Shown here in pieces: positions 54,537-64,000 of a DNA stretch of 64,000 nt. Under the pieces are notes generated by a model, which was given only the letters and a program-made list of their open reading frames with translations, was not told the DNA's origin and did not search any database. This DNA is from Muscardinus avellanarius (taxonomy: Eukaryota > Chordata > Mammalia > Rodentia > Gliridae). Location of the stretch: contig OY726564.1 in assembly GCA_963383645.1 (NCBI GenBank), forward strand, positions 112,146,040 through 112,210,039, in the 5' to 3' direction. Numbering within the stretch: the stretch's first letter is position 1; each line of letters opens with the position of its first letter. A program made the translations under genes and the position numbers.

Positions 54537-54740
54537 GCCGGGCCGTGGTGGCCACGCTTGTAATCCCCGCGCTTGGGAGGCGGAGACAGGAGGATCGCGC
54601 AGGTTCGAAGCCACCCGCACGCGCTGGCTTAAGAGACCCTGTTTCCAAATAAAAAAGTTAAAAAAAAAAATAGGTCTGGGAGTGTACCCTGGAGGTAGGA
54701 GGGCTTCTAGGAACCCCGGTACCACAAAAGAAAAAAAAAA
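54537..54740 (+). mobile_element. Young SINE
   Basis: AAAACTCCTT at 54527-54536 and 54741-54750; CG-rich subfamily. Confidence 0.92.
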
Positions 54741-54754
54741 AAAACTCCTTACAA

Positions 54755-54995
54755 CTGGGTATGGTGGTACATGCTAAGGCTGGAGGATTGCAAATTTGAG
54801 GGCAGGTTGGGCAACTTAATGAGACCCTGTAATCTCAGTACTTGGGAAGCTGACACAGGAGGATCATAAGTTAGAGGCCAGTGCACGTAACTTCATGAGA
54901 CTTTGTTCCAAAAAATTATTAAAAAGGGCTGGGGGTATAGCTCAGTGGTAGAACATACCTGAGTTCAATCTCTAGTACCACTACCACTAAAAAAA
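54755..54995 (+). mobile_element. SINE with duplicated left arm
   Basis: Two incomplete B1-like arms then GGGCTGGGGGTATAGCTCAG and an A-rich tail. Confidence 0.78.
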
Positions 54996-55019
54996 AAAAA
55001 AAAAGAATTTTTAACATTA

Positions 55020-56850
55020 AATTTAATTGGAAATATTAGAATGAACTCATTTATTTTTGAAATGCAAAGGTTTTTAATTTGATGAAGTCTAATTTTTCAG
55101 TTTTTTTCTTCTATTGCTTTTAATGTTGAATCTAAGAAATCATAGCTTAACTAAGGTCCTCTTATCTTTTATTTTTCCTTACAGTCTCAGAAAGTATAAT
55201 CCTATCTTTCCTTTCCTTTGTCATACCAGGTGTTGAACCCAGAACCTTGCACATTACTAAGGAAGCACTCTACCACTGAGCTACATCCTAACCATTTTAA
55301 AAAATGGATTTTGAGGCAAGATATGGATAAGATTACGTGTGTGTGTGTGGTAGTGGGGATTGATCAGTTCTACTTCTGAGCTATGAGCTACATCTCCAGC
55401 CTTTTTTTTTTTAAAGTTTGAAACAGGGTCTCAGTAGTTGTTGAGGCTGGCCTCAAACCTGCAATCCTCCTGTCTCATCCTCCCACGTACTGAGATTATA
55501 GGTGTGCACCATAACGCCCAGCTTAAAGATTAAGATTTTGAAAGTTTATATTCATTTGAGAGCTGGGCATGGAGGTGCATGCGTATAATACCAGCCTTGT
55601 GAGGCTGAGACAGGAGGATCTCAGGTTTAAAGCTAGTTTTAGCAACTTAGTGACACCCTTCAGAAAAATAAAATACATGTCTGCATGTCTGTCTGTCTGT
55701 GTATGGCTGGGGGTATAGCTCAGAGATGGAATGTCCCTGGGTTCAATCCCCAGTAGCAGAATAAACAATTAAAAGGGTCAATTGGGCTGAGCGTGGTGGC
55801 GCACGCTTGTAATCCCTGGGCTTGGGAGGCGGAGACAGGAGGATCGCACAGGTTCAAAGCCAGCCTCAGCTACTTAGTGAGGCTCTCAGCAACTTAAAAA
55901 TATATATAAAATATAAAATAGATCTGCAAGTATAGCCCAGAGGTAGAAAAGCCCCTGGGGTTCAACCCCCAGTACCACCAAAAAAAAAAAAAAAAAGTTC
56001 AATTATCTTTAGACGTTTGGGTTTATTTCTAGACTTTTGAGTCTATTTCATTTATCTCTGTCAGTCTTTGGGCCAGAATCACACTGTTTTGACTACTCTA
56101 ATGTTGTGGTGAGTTTTGAAATCAGGAAGTGTGAGTTCTCCAACTTGTCTTTTTATCAAGATCATTTTGGCTGTTTGGGATCTTTTCTGCATTGCCAGAA
56201 TTTTAGAATCAATGTGTCCGTCTCTGCAGGAAAATGAGTTGGGATTTTGATGACTGTGTTAAATCTGCCGATCACTTTGGGGAACATTATCATGGTGATG
56301 ATCTTATAACCCATGAACATAAAATGTGTTTCTATTTATTTAAACCTTTAATTTCTTTCCAAAAGACTTTTGCAATTTCTGTGTATAAGTACTGTACTTT
56401 CTTTGTTTAAATATATTCCTATGTATTTTATTCTTTTGATGATATTGAGAGTGGAATGTCTTAGTTTCATTTTCAGATTGTTGTTAGAGTGTAGAAATAC
56501 AACTGACTTTGTGTTCTGTATCTTGACCTTGCTGAACTTGCTTATTCTAGTAGTTTTCCCACAGAATTCCTTAGGACTGTCTATAGATAAGATTTATGTC
56601 CTATGTAAATAAAGACAGTTTTACTTCTTAATCTTCAGTCTTTTCTTTTTCCTGTCATATTGCCTCAACTACGATCTCACGTACAATGGTGAACAGAAGT
56701 GGCGAGAATGTACGTTTTTACCTTGTTCCTGATCTTAGTGGGAAAGCGCCGAGTCTTTTCACCATTAAATCTGATATTGGCTGTGTTTTTACCTTGATGT
56801 TCATGGTCGGGCAGTCCCCCACCGCCCTGAGCGTGTTCAGGAGGGCCCTC
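55020..56850 (-). mobile_element. L1 (LINE-1) ORF2 remnant, antisense, split by SINEs
   Basis: Read on the minus strand, 55020-55190 and 55997-56850 resemble the reverse-transcriptase part of L1 ORF2. Plus-strand hallmarks include GTGAACAGAAGTGGCGAGAA and CTGATATTGGCTGTGTTTTT, and the region equivalent to the TATTCCTATGTATTTTATTC stretch. It is riddled with indels and stops, so it is dead. SINEs at 55224-55300, 55340-55523, 55560-55765 and 55784-55996 interrupt it and are therefore younger. Confidence 0.8.
55224..55996. mobile_element. Four SINEs inside the L1 remnant
   Basis: 55224-55300 (-, ID), 55340-55523 (-), 55560-55765 (+) and 55784-55996 (+, CG-rich). Confidence 0.87.
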
Positions 56851-57701
56851 TTCCTTCTCAGCGGTTAAGAAGTACCTGCAGTGTGGACCTGTGAAGTCCA
56901 TGACTGGCTGGCCTGTGTCTGCACAGTAAGGACATCATGGTGGGCGCACAGGGCGGAGGAGGCGATTACTTCATAACCACCAGGAAGTGGAGAGGAAGGC
57001 ACCGGGGTTCCCAACGTCCCCGATGATTTAGCATCCTCCAGTTAGGCTTTCCTGAAGGTTCTATTCCCTCCCAGTGTCCCGTGGGCTGGAGGCCACCCTG
57101 TTGGCCAGGGTGGGACATTTCAGATCTAAACGACAGCAGTCTCACGTTCAGTTCCCGCCTATTTTGGCAGTATGGCATAGAAATAAATGGAGTGGGCGGG
57201 TCTGGAAAACTTACCTAAGGTGGGCTTTATGACAAGGTGACTAATCAATGGGCTTGAAATGATTGTCCTTCCAGTTCAAAATTGTATGATTCTGAGTTTC
57301 ACACCAGAAAACATAGGTTAGGTAATATAAGATAGATGGATATATAAAGTCCTAATTCTAGCTGGTGACCCCTTTATTCCTTCAGTTTGAAAGCATAACT
57401 TTATATAAAAGTAGTATAAATGATATAGAAAAATTCAAATGAAATAGCAAAGATACAAGCATTAAAACCAGTCATCAGAAAGTTTTATGGTAAATACTAC
57501 CTTTATTTAAAAAAGTTATACATGCTAGAAAAAAGCATAAATGATACATGTAAACAGTTGTTTACCAAATACTCATTTTTTTCCTTGAAAAAGGTGCAAA
57601 TGATCTTTAAATGTAAACACAAAAGTTGCCAAACATTTTTATTATGGGGAAAAGGGTGAAGGGGAAAGGGGAAAGGTTATTCCTTTTGGTTTTGGTTAAA
57701 G

Positions 57702-57736
<35 letters not shown>

Positions 57737-57898
57737 CAGTGTTGGGGATGGAACCCAGCTGAGCTACGCTCCATCCCTTTTTCAATTTTATTTTGAGACA
57801 GGGTCTGCTAAGTTGCCTAGGTCTATCTTGAACTTTCGACCCTCCTGCCTCAGCCTCCTGAGCAGCTGGGATTACAGGTTTATACCACTATGCCCAGT
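57702..57898 (-). mobile_element. Reverse SINE with T30 tail
   Basis: Long T run, shortened ID arm, B1 arm ending ACCACTATGCCCAG; in the CENPL-KLHL20 spacer. Confidence 0.83.
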
Positions 57899-58484
57899 GA
57901 GGTTAAAGTCTTATTCAAAAGTTTTCCTGAAAATTACATTGAAAAAAAATTGGTCTATGGATATAATGGGGAAAAATTTTTAAAAAGTTAACCACTGAAC
58001 CATTATTTCCTTAACAATTTTTTAACTTTTCACCAGAAAGTGCAATTTGAAAGACATAGTAAAAGTGGCTTTATAGATTGAGGTTAATGACACATAGTTT
58101 GTATGAAAGAGCCCAGATATGAGTAAGATGCCTCAACGGGTTTAACAGTCACAATCTGAACTTTCACTGAAGACCGCGTTCCTGGGAGGCTGTCATTAAA
58201 GGGAAGCCTCAGCTTTGTGAGGCTGAGCCTCAAGTGTAAACTGCATAACAGAACTCACTGGGGGGAGCACGGTTCTCCCTGCTCTCCTTGGGAGAACCAG
58301 GAAACAGGACGGGAAGCTGCCGCAGCTGTCACCTGGGAGCCAAAGCTCCTGCGGGCTCGCACATGATTCTACTGGGCTCTCGAGACAGTAGCGAGACTCA
58401 CATGCTGTTGCTGTAAGCGCGCTGAGCAGAGCTCCAGATACAGCAGTCTCCATGAGAATGTTATGAGAAGACAAGATCACAGAG

Positions 58485-58690
58485 CTGGGCCAGCGCGGTG
58501 GGCACGCTGGTCATCCCCGCGCTGGGGAGGCAGGGACAGGAGGATCGCGCAGGTTCGAAGCCAGCCTCAGCTACCTAGTGAGGCTCTCAGCAACTTAGTG
58601 AGACCTTGTTTCCAAATAAAATATAAAAAAGAGGTCTGGGAGTGTAGCCCAGAGGTGGAAAAGCCCCTGGGTTCCACCCCAGTACCACAC
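58485..58690 (+). mobile_element. SINE, antisense to KLHL20 3' flank
   Basis: GGGCCAGCGCGGTGGGCACG to GGTTCCACCCCAGTACCACA; CG-rich. Confidence 0.9.
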
Positions 58691-59411
58691 ATACAAAAAA
58701 AAGAAAAAGAAAAAGAAAAAACAGTGGAAGCAAGTTCACCAAGAAGGAAGGAGGTGAAGGTCCACCGCTGCCGACGGTCGCACGGGAGTTCTGCTTCCAC
58801 CGATGGAGTATTCCTTTTGAATCATACTATTTAACATGAGATGCTCCGGTTTGTTTCTTTTAGGTTTTCAAGTCTTCTGGTGCTGAGTGCAGTGGTGACG
58901 AGCTACCCGCTATGCATCCCCACCTCTACCACTGCTAGTCCCCACGGCAGGGGGTCACATGCATGGAGTGTCTGGAAGAAATAGCAACTGGGTGGTAATA
59001 GCCCTTCTGCACTTCTTGGTATTTTCAAAATATAATCAATATCTCAAAATCAAAGTAAGTTTCGCTGCCTGAAATTTTGTCTTTTTTTTCTTCATTTTAT
59101 TTTCATGGGAGGAAGAATAAATAAAAAAGCCAAAAAAAACACAACCCAAAACAAAAAATGAAACCCGTGCCAAAAATCCCCCAAACCAAAACACATAAGT
59201 TAAAGCCAAAAATAAATATTCTTCTGCACAGAGCGGGAGGTGCTGTGCCAGGAGGCATCTTGAGGGTGGAGCTCCGTCATCTGATTTGCATTCCTGTATA
59301 TGAGGCACCAGCAAAGGGTAAAATTTGTTCTAATGTTTTCTCAAGCTGTACAAAGCTTCAAAGTCAAAGCTCTCCTGAATAGAGATGCACACAGGACTGT
59401 CTTCTACGTGT

Positions 59412-62400
59412 TCACCATATATGGGATTCGCAATGTGTCATTTTAATCACACCTACGCCACCTCCCAGCCGACGGTAATTCATCCCGCCATACAACCTGC
59501 AAAGAGACACAATCAGACCGTCTAACTGGAAAAGCATGGTTTCCATCTGCTGGAGCAAGAGGTCAGGCAAACGCGTTTCTCTGGTTTTAGCACAACTAAT
59601 ATTCCAGGCACAAAGATTTCTTCTACAGCTTAGGCCAGAGCTGACCACTGGTAGTAGCAGAGCTATTTCAGACAGCGACCAAAACGCTCTCATGTATGAG
59701 GCGACTTGAGGAATAAAAAGTACCACAGCTGCTTTCTGCACCAGCACAGACTGGCTTTTCGTGAACGAATACACAGGATCTTCCATCCTACTAGTTAGTG
59801 TCCAGTTTTGCCCCTGTATAGATCACTTTCCCGTCTGCATTTTCCCTTTGCCTAAACGTCTTCAGTTACCTATTTTTACACTTTTGTCTTGTATGTGGTC
59901 TCGTGAGACTCCTCAAATCCTGTGTGAACAACACTAGATAGGCGTAAACAGTGTTTGTAACATGTGTACAAGATCTGCAAAATGAAGACTTCCACAGAAA
60001 AGAAGGCTAGATCTCAGCCAGCAGTGAGGTAACGTGGTTTAAGTTTGGGACATGTAACCACAACAGTTTAGATGTTTCTCTCTACAGATGATCTTCATGG
60101 CCGGGCCTGGTGAGGCATGCCTGTCATCACAGTGCTCGGAAGGCGGCGACGGGAGGGGTCACAGGTTGGAGCACAGCCTCAGCCAAGTAACAAGACTCTT
60201 AGCAACTTAGAGAGACCGTTTCAAAAACAGAAACAAAGCCGGGCATGGTGGTGCACGCTTGTCATCCCAGCATTTGGGAGGCTGAGACAGGAGGATTGCA
60301 GTTCGAGGACAGCCTCAGCTACTACTTAGTGAAGCCCTTTGCAACTCAGTGAGACCCTGTTTCAAAATAAAGAATAAAATATAGGGCTTGAGGTGTAGCT
60401 TGGAGGTAGAATGCTCCTGGGTTCCACCCCCAGTACCGCAACAGAACAACGCCCCCCCCTCCCACCCCAGAAACAAAGAAGGGCTGAGGGTACAGCTCGG
60501 AGTTACAATTCTCCTGGGTTCAATCCCTAGCACCACTAAACAGGTAAATAAATAAAATGATTTCATCTTATATTACAACACTTTCTAGGAACAGTAATCA
60601 AGAAAAAGTCCTTATATGTCAGATTCCCAAATTATGCTTAGTCACAATTCCCAGTAAAAACTGAGAAGTGTATATGGGAGAAAATGTCCCACAGGTAGGA
60701 AGCTCCTCTTCCTGACACCCTGCCGTCACCTCTTCCTTCCTGAATAGGTTTTGCTACGTCACCTTTTCGGTGGGTCTTGCCCGGGCCCTTTCCAGCCTCT
60801 CCTCGGCCCTGGGCTTTGCGGGTCCCAGTGCACCCCCTCTGGGCATGTGCCGCTCGTCTCCCTCAGCACGGTGCCAGCCCCGGGAGGGCAGGGGGTTCTG
60901 TTTTGCTCATTGAGTACTCAATAAATCCTTAATGAACAGGGTGGAGTCGGATTTAAGGATTAAAGATTTAAGGGAATCTGCTACGTTGATAAATATTTTG
61001 AATATATAAATAAACGAAGAGTCACCTGACTGACATGCATGTATAAAGACTACCCGAGCATTGGGAAGGGTTTGTTACATGAGTAACTGTTTTGGAGAAG
61101 AGTTTCTGGGGATGGAACCCAGGGCCTCATCACACCCAAGCAGGCAAGCCTCCGCCACCAGCCACACCCTGCTCTAGCAAGGTTTTAAAAGTAATGTAAA
61201 ATTCAACCTCTAAATGAAGTTTAACAATTCGCCTCTCTTAAATAATAGGTAGCTTCTTCCCTAAAAGTAACTTAACATTTACTAGATTTCAACAGCCAAA
61301 CTGTGGAAGGGACCTAGAACCTGTCAACACATGAATGGGTAAAGAGAATGTGATCTCTACCTGCAGTGCAATCTTGCTGGGCCACAGAAAAGGACAGAAT
61401 GACGTTGTCTGATGGAAAACGTATGGAGCTCGAGAACATAAGCTCAGGGAGATCGGCCAGTCCCAGAAGTCAAGGGCCATACATCTCTCAAATGTGGAAA
61501 GTAGAGAGAAAAATAGGTCTGGGAGTGTAGCCCGGAGGTAGAAGGGTTTCCAGGAACCCCAGGACCACAAAAAAAAAAAAAAAAAAAAAAAAAAAGTAGT
61601 GGAGGGACTAGGGAAGGGAGTAGAGAGGGAAAAGAGGGCAGAGAAAGGAGCCAGTGCAAAGGATGGCTGTCCTTACACAGAGCATCACCGCCAGCCTCAC
61701 TGGCGCAGGTGGAGGGAGGAGGGCAGCGTGCGGGCGCAGAAGGAAGCTCGCCAGGCTGTGTGTGCAGGTGCACAGGCAGCACCTGGAATCTTGCTATGGT
61801 GTATAATTATAATGCACCAACAAAACATGATTTTAAAGGTGCTAGGGAAAAATAGGGCTTAAAATGAAATAAGGTATTATTTTTTAGAAGTACTTGCAAT
61901 CATTTTCCCCCCTGGGTATAAGGCTTCCCACCAAAACAAAAAAACACCTACACCGACAGATGGGAGCCCAAGACCTCAGTGCTACTTCTCTGTCACTAAC
62001 TTGGCTGAGACGAGTCATTTTTTCTGGGTGTCTTGGTTTGCCCAGCTGAACATGGTGGGAGCAGAATACCCCCCCCCCATTTTTCCTCTAAGCATGGTTG
62101 CCAAAGAGAAGAACTGTATAAGATAGCAGCGACCTTAGAGCAATGGAGTCAAAACGAACCAGCACGGACTCACTGGGGCTACGTCAGCCCTCCTCAAGTA
62201 CACACCAGGGCGCCAATGCCCCGACCCCGCGCCGTGGCGGTCACGGCGATCCCAAGCCCACGATTTCAGGCCGGCAGGAAGACAGAGCAGCACAGCCAGA
62301 CCATTACCTCCACGTATTGGCATCAGGATCAAACACTTCGATGGTCTTCAGGTACGTCGTGCCGTCGAAGCCGCCTACTGCCATGAGCTGTGCATTGACC

Positions 62401-62414
62401 ACCGCCAAGCCAAC
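59412..62414 (-). CDS. KLHL20: KLHL20, last two coding exons (partial; gene continues past 64000)
   Basis: Substrate adaptor of Cullin-3 ubiquitin ligase, a BTB-BACK-kelch protein of 609 aa in human. Only the C-terminal 63 residues lie here. Exon 62414-62308 encodes [20 protein letters not shown] and [15 protein letters not shown], a kelch blade with the GG doublet and spaced Tyr/Trp. Exon 59496-59412 encodes [20 protein letters not shown] and HCESHIW, then TGA. The Arg codon between them is split AG|G. Acceptors are CAACCTGCAG-type on the minus strand, donor GGAG|GTAATG. The only clear difference from the human sequence I recall is NAQL for NGQL. No upstream kelch exon is recognisable between 62415 and 64000, so that stretch is intron. 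The 3'UTR end was not fixed; TTTATT (AATAAA on minus) at 57502-57507 and 59096-59101 are candidates. Confidence 0.96.
60104..60540 (+). mobile_element. Partial, full and ID-only SINEs in KLHL20 last intron
   Basis: 60104-60235 lacks the ID arm, 60238-60440 is complete, 60477-60540 is an ID arm alone. Confidence 0.84.
60700..60945 (+). mobile_element. L2/MIR-like 3' end remnant
   Basis: Cytosine-rich stretch ending GGAGGGCAGGGGGTTCTGTT, TGCTCATTGAGTACTCAATA and AATCCTTAATGAAC, the typical tail of L2/MIR repeats. It lies in KLHL20's last intron. Confidence 0.55.
61091..61175 (-). mobile_element. ID fragment
   Basis: CTGGGGATGGAACCCAGGGC with a decayed remainder. Confidence 0.55.
61285..61850 (+). 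mobile_element. L1 3'-end remnant, sense, interrupted by a truncated SINE
   Basis: CCAAACTGTGGAAGGGACCT followed by ACACATGAATGGGTAAAGAG and a GGAGCTCGAGAACATAAGCTC-like stretch matches the 3' part of L1 ORF2. The sequence after 61598, ending TATAATTATAATGCACCAAC near 61820, fits an L1 3'UTR end. A 5'-truncated SINE sits at 61512-61597. Coding capacity is lost. Confidence 0.7.
61512..61597 (+). mobile_element. 5'-truncated SINE (ID arm only) with A30 tail
   Basis: AATAGGTCTGGGAGTGTAGC to CAGGAACCCCAGGACCAC; inserted in the L1 remnant. Confidence 0.85.
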
Positions 62415-62563
62415 CTGCAGGGGACAGCAGAGCACTGCTGAAGGCCCAGGCGGCCACCGGACGGGGCTGCTTTCTACATATGTTTCTTTTCTCATCTCTG
62501 GTATTTGCTGACTCTAATCCATTTTCTAAGTTGCTACTAATTTTTTTTTTAATGCATATGTTG

Positions 62564-62785
62564 CCGGGCGTGGTGGGCACGCTTGTCATCCCCGCACTTG
62601 GGAGGCGGAGACAGGAGGATCGCGCTGGTTCAAAGCCAGACGCGCTGGCTTAAAAGACCCTGTTTCCAAAAATAAAAAAGTATAAAATGAGTCTGGGAGT
62701 GTAGTCCGGAGGTAGAAGGGCTTCCAGGAACCTCAGTACCATCAAATAAAATAAATAAATAAATTAATTAATTAATTTAAAAAAA
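62564..62785 (+). mobile_element. Young SINE in KLHL20 intron
   Basis: GCATATGTTG at 62554-62563 and 62786-62795; tail expanded to AAAT/TTAA units. Confidence 0.92.
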
Positions 62786-62820
62786 GCATATGTTGTCACT
62801 ACATTTTAAAACCTTTCTAA

Positions 62821-63135
62821 TGCCGGGCATGGTGGCGCACGCTTGTAATCCCAGTGTTTGTGAGGCTGAGACAGATCACAGTTTGAGAACAGCCTCAGCT
62901 ACTTAGTGAGGCCTTTTGCAACTCAGTGAGACCCTGTTTTAAAGAATAAAAGCCAGGTGTGGTGGCGCATGCTTATAATTTCTGCGCTTGGGAGGTGGAG
63001 ACAGGAGGATTGTGCAGGTTCGAAGCCAGCCTCAGCTGGCTTAAGAGACCCTGTTTCCAAATAAGATAAAAAATAGGTCTGGTAGTGTAGCCTGGAGGTA
63101 GAAGGCCCCTGGGTTCCATATCCGGTACCACCGCC

Positions 63136-63166
<31 letters not shown>

Positions 63167-63236
63167 ATAAAATATAGGGCTGGGATGTAGCTCAAAGGTA
63201 GAAGGCCCCTGGGTTCCATCCCCAGAACCTCCTCCC
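62821..63236 (+). mobile_element. Nested SINEs, same orientation
   Basis: Inner dimer 62952-63162 lies in the linker of the outer dimer (62821-62951 plus 63163-63236). Duplication AAAGAATAAAA at 62941-62951 and 63163-63173. Confidence 0.93.
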
Positions 63237-63279
63237 ACCAAAAAAAAAACCACCTTTCTAAGCTTCTCTCTTGCCTAGA

Positions 63280-63705
63280 GATAAGTTTAAAGTCTTTACT
63301 ATGTTACTCCAGACAGGGCTTTCAGAAATCTGCCCTGGGCGACTGTTTGGCCGTACCTTCTGTATTCTCCCCTTCCTCCTCCTGTACCAGCGGGTCTGTC
63401 TCCAACAGTCCAAGTGCCCCACCCCAGACCTTCTGCACAGTTCCTGATGGTGATCTCTTTACCGTCCTGGCCTGGCTACATGCGACTGGCTAGCAGGCTT
63501 TCCCTGCCCCCGGCATCCGTACTTCCCCAAAGCATCGCGCACAGTCTCCCGTGTAAGTACCAGGCAGTATTTACTGACTTCGCTGTAAACACCTCAGTCT
63601 CCTCCCCCAGACGGGGAGCTCCCTGAGGACAGGAGTCAGGCCAGCCCCACTCTGCTTCCTCAGCCCAGTGAGCACTTAGTGACACTTGCTAAGTGAGGGA
63701 AAATA
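63280..63705 (+). mobile_element. L2/MIR-like 3' end remnant
   Basis: GGGGAGCTCCCTGAGGACAG and CCCAGTGAGCACTTAGTGAC near the 3' side, preceded by a long CT-rich section, fit an L2-type tail. It lies in a KLHL20 intron. Confidence 0.5.
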
Positions 63706-64000
63706 CCATCAACAGGACAGAGCGGGCGTGGCGGCGAGGGCGGATGCGTGGCGCACTCCGTGGTGCCCTTGCATGAGGAGCCAGAGCTCACTCTGTTTAT
63801 CCTCAAAGCAGGGAGGCGCTGGGCCCTGTTGGCTCCTGCTCTCTGGCATGGACCGTCCTGCCCCGGTGGACTCCTGACACGGTCCTCACTGAGCCAAACA
63901 TGCAGGACGAAGGGTTCTGTGCTGCGCCCGGAGCCTCCTGAGGTCTACACAGCAGAGGTCTGCCAGGCCAGGCCTGCATCAGCATGTACAGATGGGCGCA

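Larger units (their letters stand above)
52840..59411. other. Convergent CENPL-KLHL20 spacer with KLHL20 3'UTR
   Basis: Holds ancient LINE-like remnants (53045-53150, 53390-54525), an ID element at 54003, a cluster of SINEs (54537-55996) cutting an L1 fragment, and AT-rich single-copy sequence at 57200-58480. The KLHL20 3'UTR occupies its right end. The stretch 56880-57180 looks repeat-derived but was not assigned. Confidence 0.5.

Noticed and set aside
62415..64000. Search for further KLHL20 kelch exons
   Set aside because: No frame with GG-doublet kelch signature was found; the stretch is SINEs and L2-like sequence, so it is treated as intron.

Overview
The window is a gene-dense stretch of mammalian nuclear DNA, almost certainly from a squirrel-family rodent (Sciuridae). 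The taxon call rests on the dominant repeat. It is a dimeric SINE with a 7SL/B1-like left arm and a tRNA-Ala-derived, ID-like right arm, an arrangement known from squirrels (MEN-type elements). Roughly a hundred full or partial copies lie here on both strands. Single-copy genes are read from exons, splice sites and protein similarity recalled from the human orthologues; no database search was run.

Gene order, left to right: ZBTB37 (minus strand, coding 6282-14174), GAS5 snoRNA host gene (plus, about 16236-20165), DARS2 (minus, coding 22388-44086), CENPL (plus, coding 46348-52340) and the last two coding exons of KLHL20 (minus, 59412-62414; the gene runs off the right end). This matches the human 1q25 neighbourhood KLHL20-CENPL-DARS2-GAS5-ZBTB37 in reverse orientation. 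Every coding exon found is open and joins in frame: ZBTB37 503 aa, DARS2 653 aa in 17 exons, CENPL 350 aa, KLHL20 last 63 aa.

Two divergent CpG-island promoters organise the locus. At 15.6-16.27 kb ZBTB37 and GAS5 fire in opposite directions; the GAS5 side has a TATA box, a perfect CRE and a pyrimidine-tract start. At 44.1-45.2 kb DARS2 and CENPL diverge from a TATA-less island with CCAAT, ETS-like and YY1-like motifs. GAS5 and DARS2 converge tail to tail across about 2.2 kb at 20.17-22.39 kb, and CENPL and KLHL20 converge across 52.8-59.4 kb.

GAS5 carries all ten expected C/D box snoRNAs in the expected order: SNORD74, 75, 76, 77, 44, 78, 79, 80, 47 and 81. They modify rRNA and have no direct functional link with the protein genes, which encode a BTB zinc-finger factor, mitochondrial aspartyl-tRNA synthetase, a kinetochore subunit and a Cullin-3 adaptor.

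The rest is introns and spacers filled with SINEs (several nested, several with perfect target-site duplications), microsatellites, two L1 remnants and older LINE-like remnants. I found no new multi-gene system. The most interesting observation is a SINE insertion between SNORD80 and its downstream splice acceptor, which breaks the otherwise uniform 64-85 nt spacing of the GAS5 snoRNAs.
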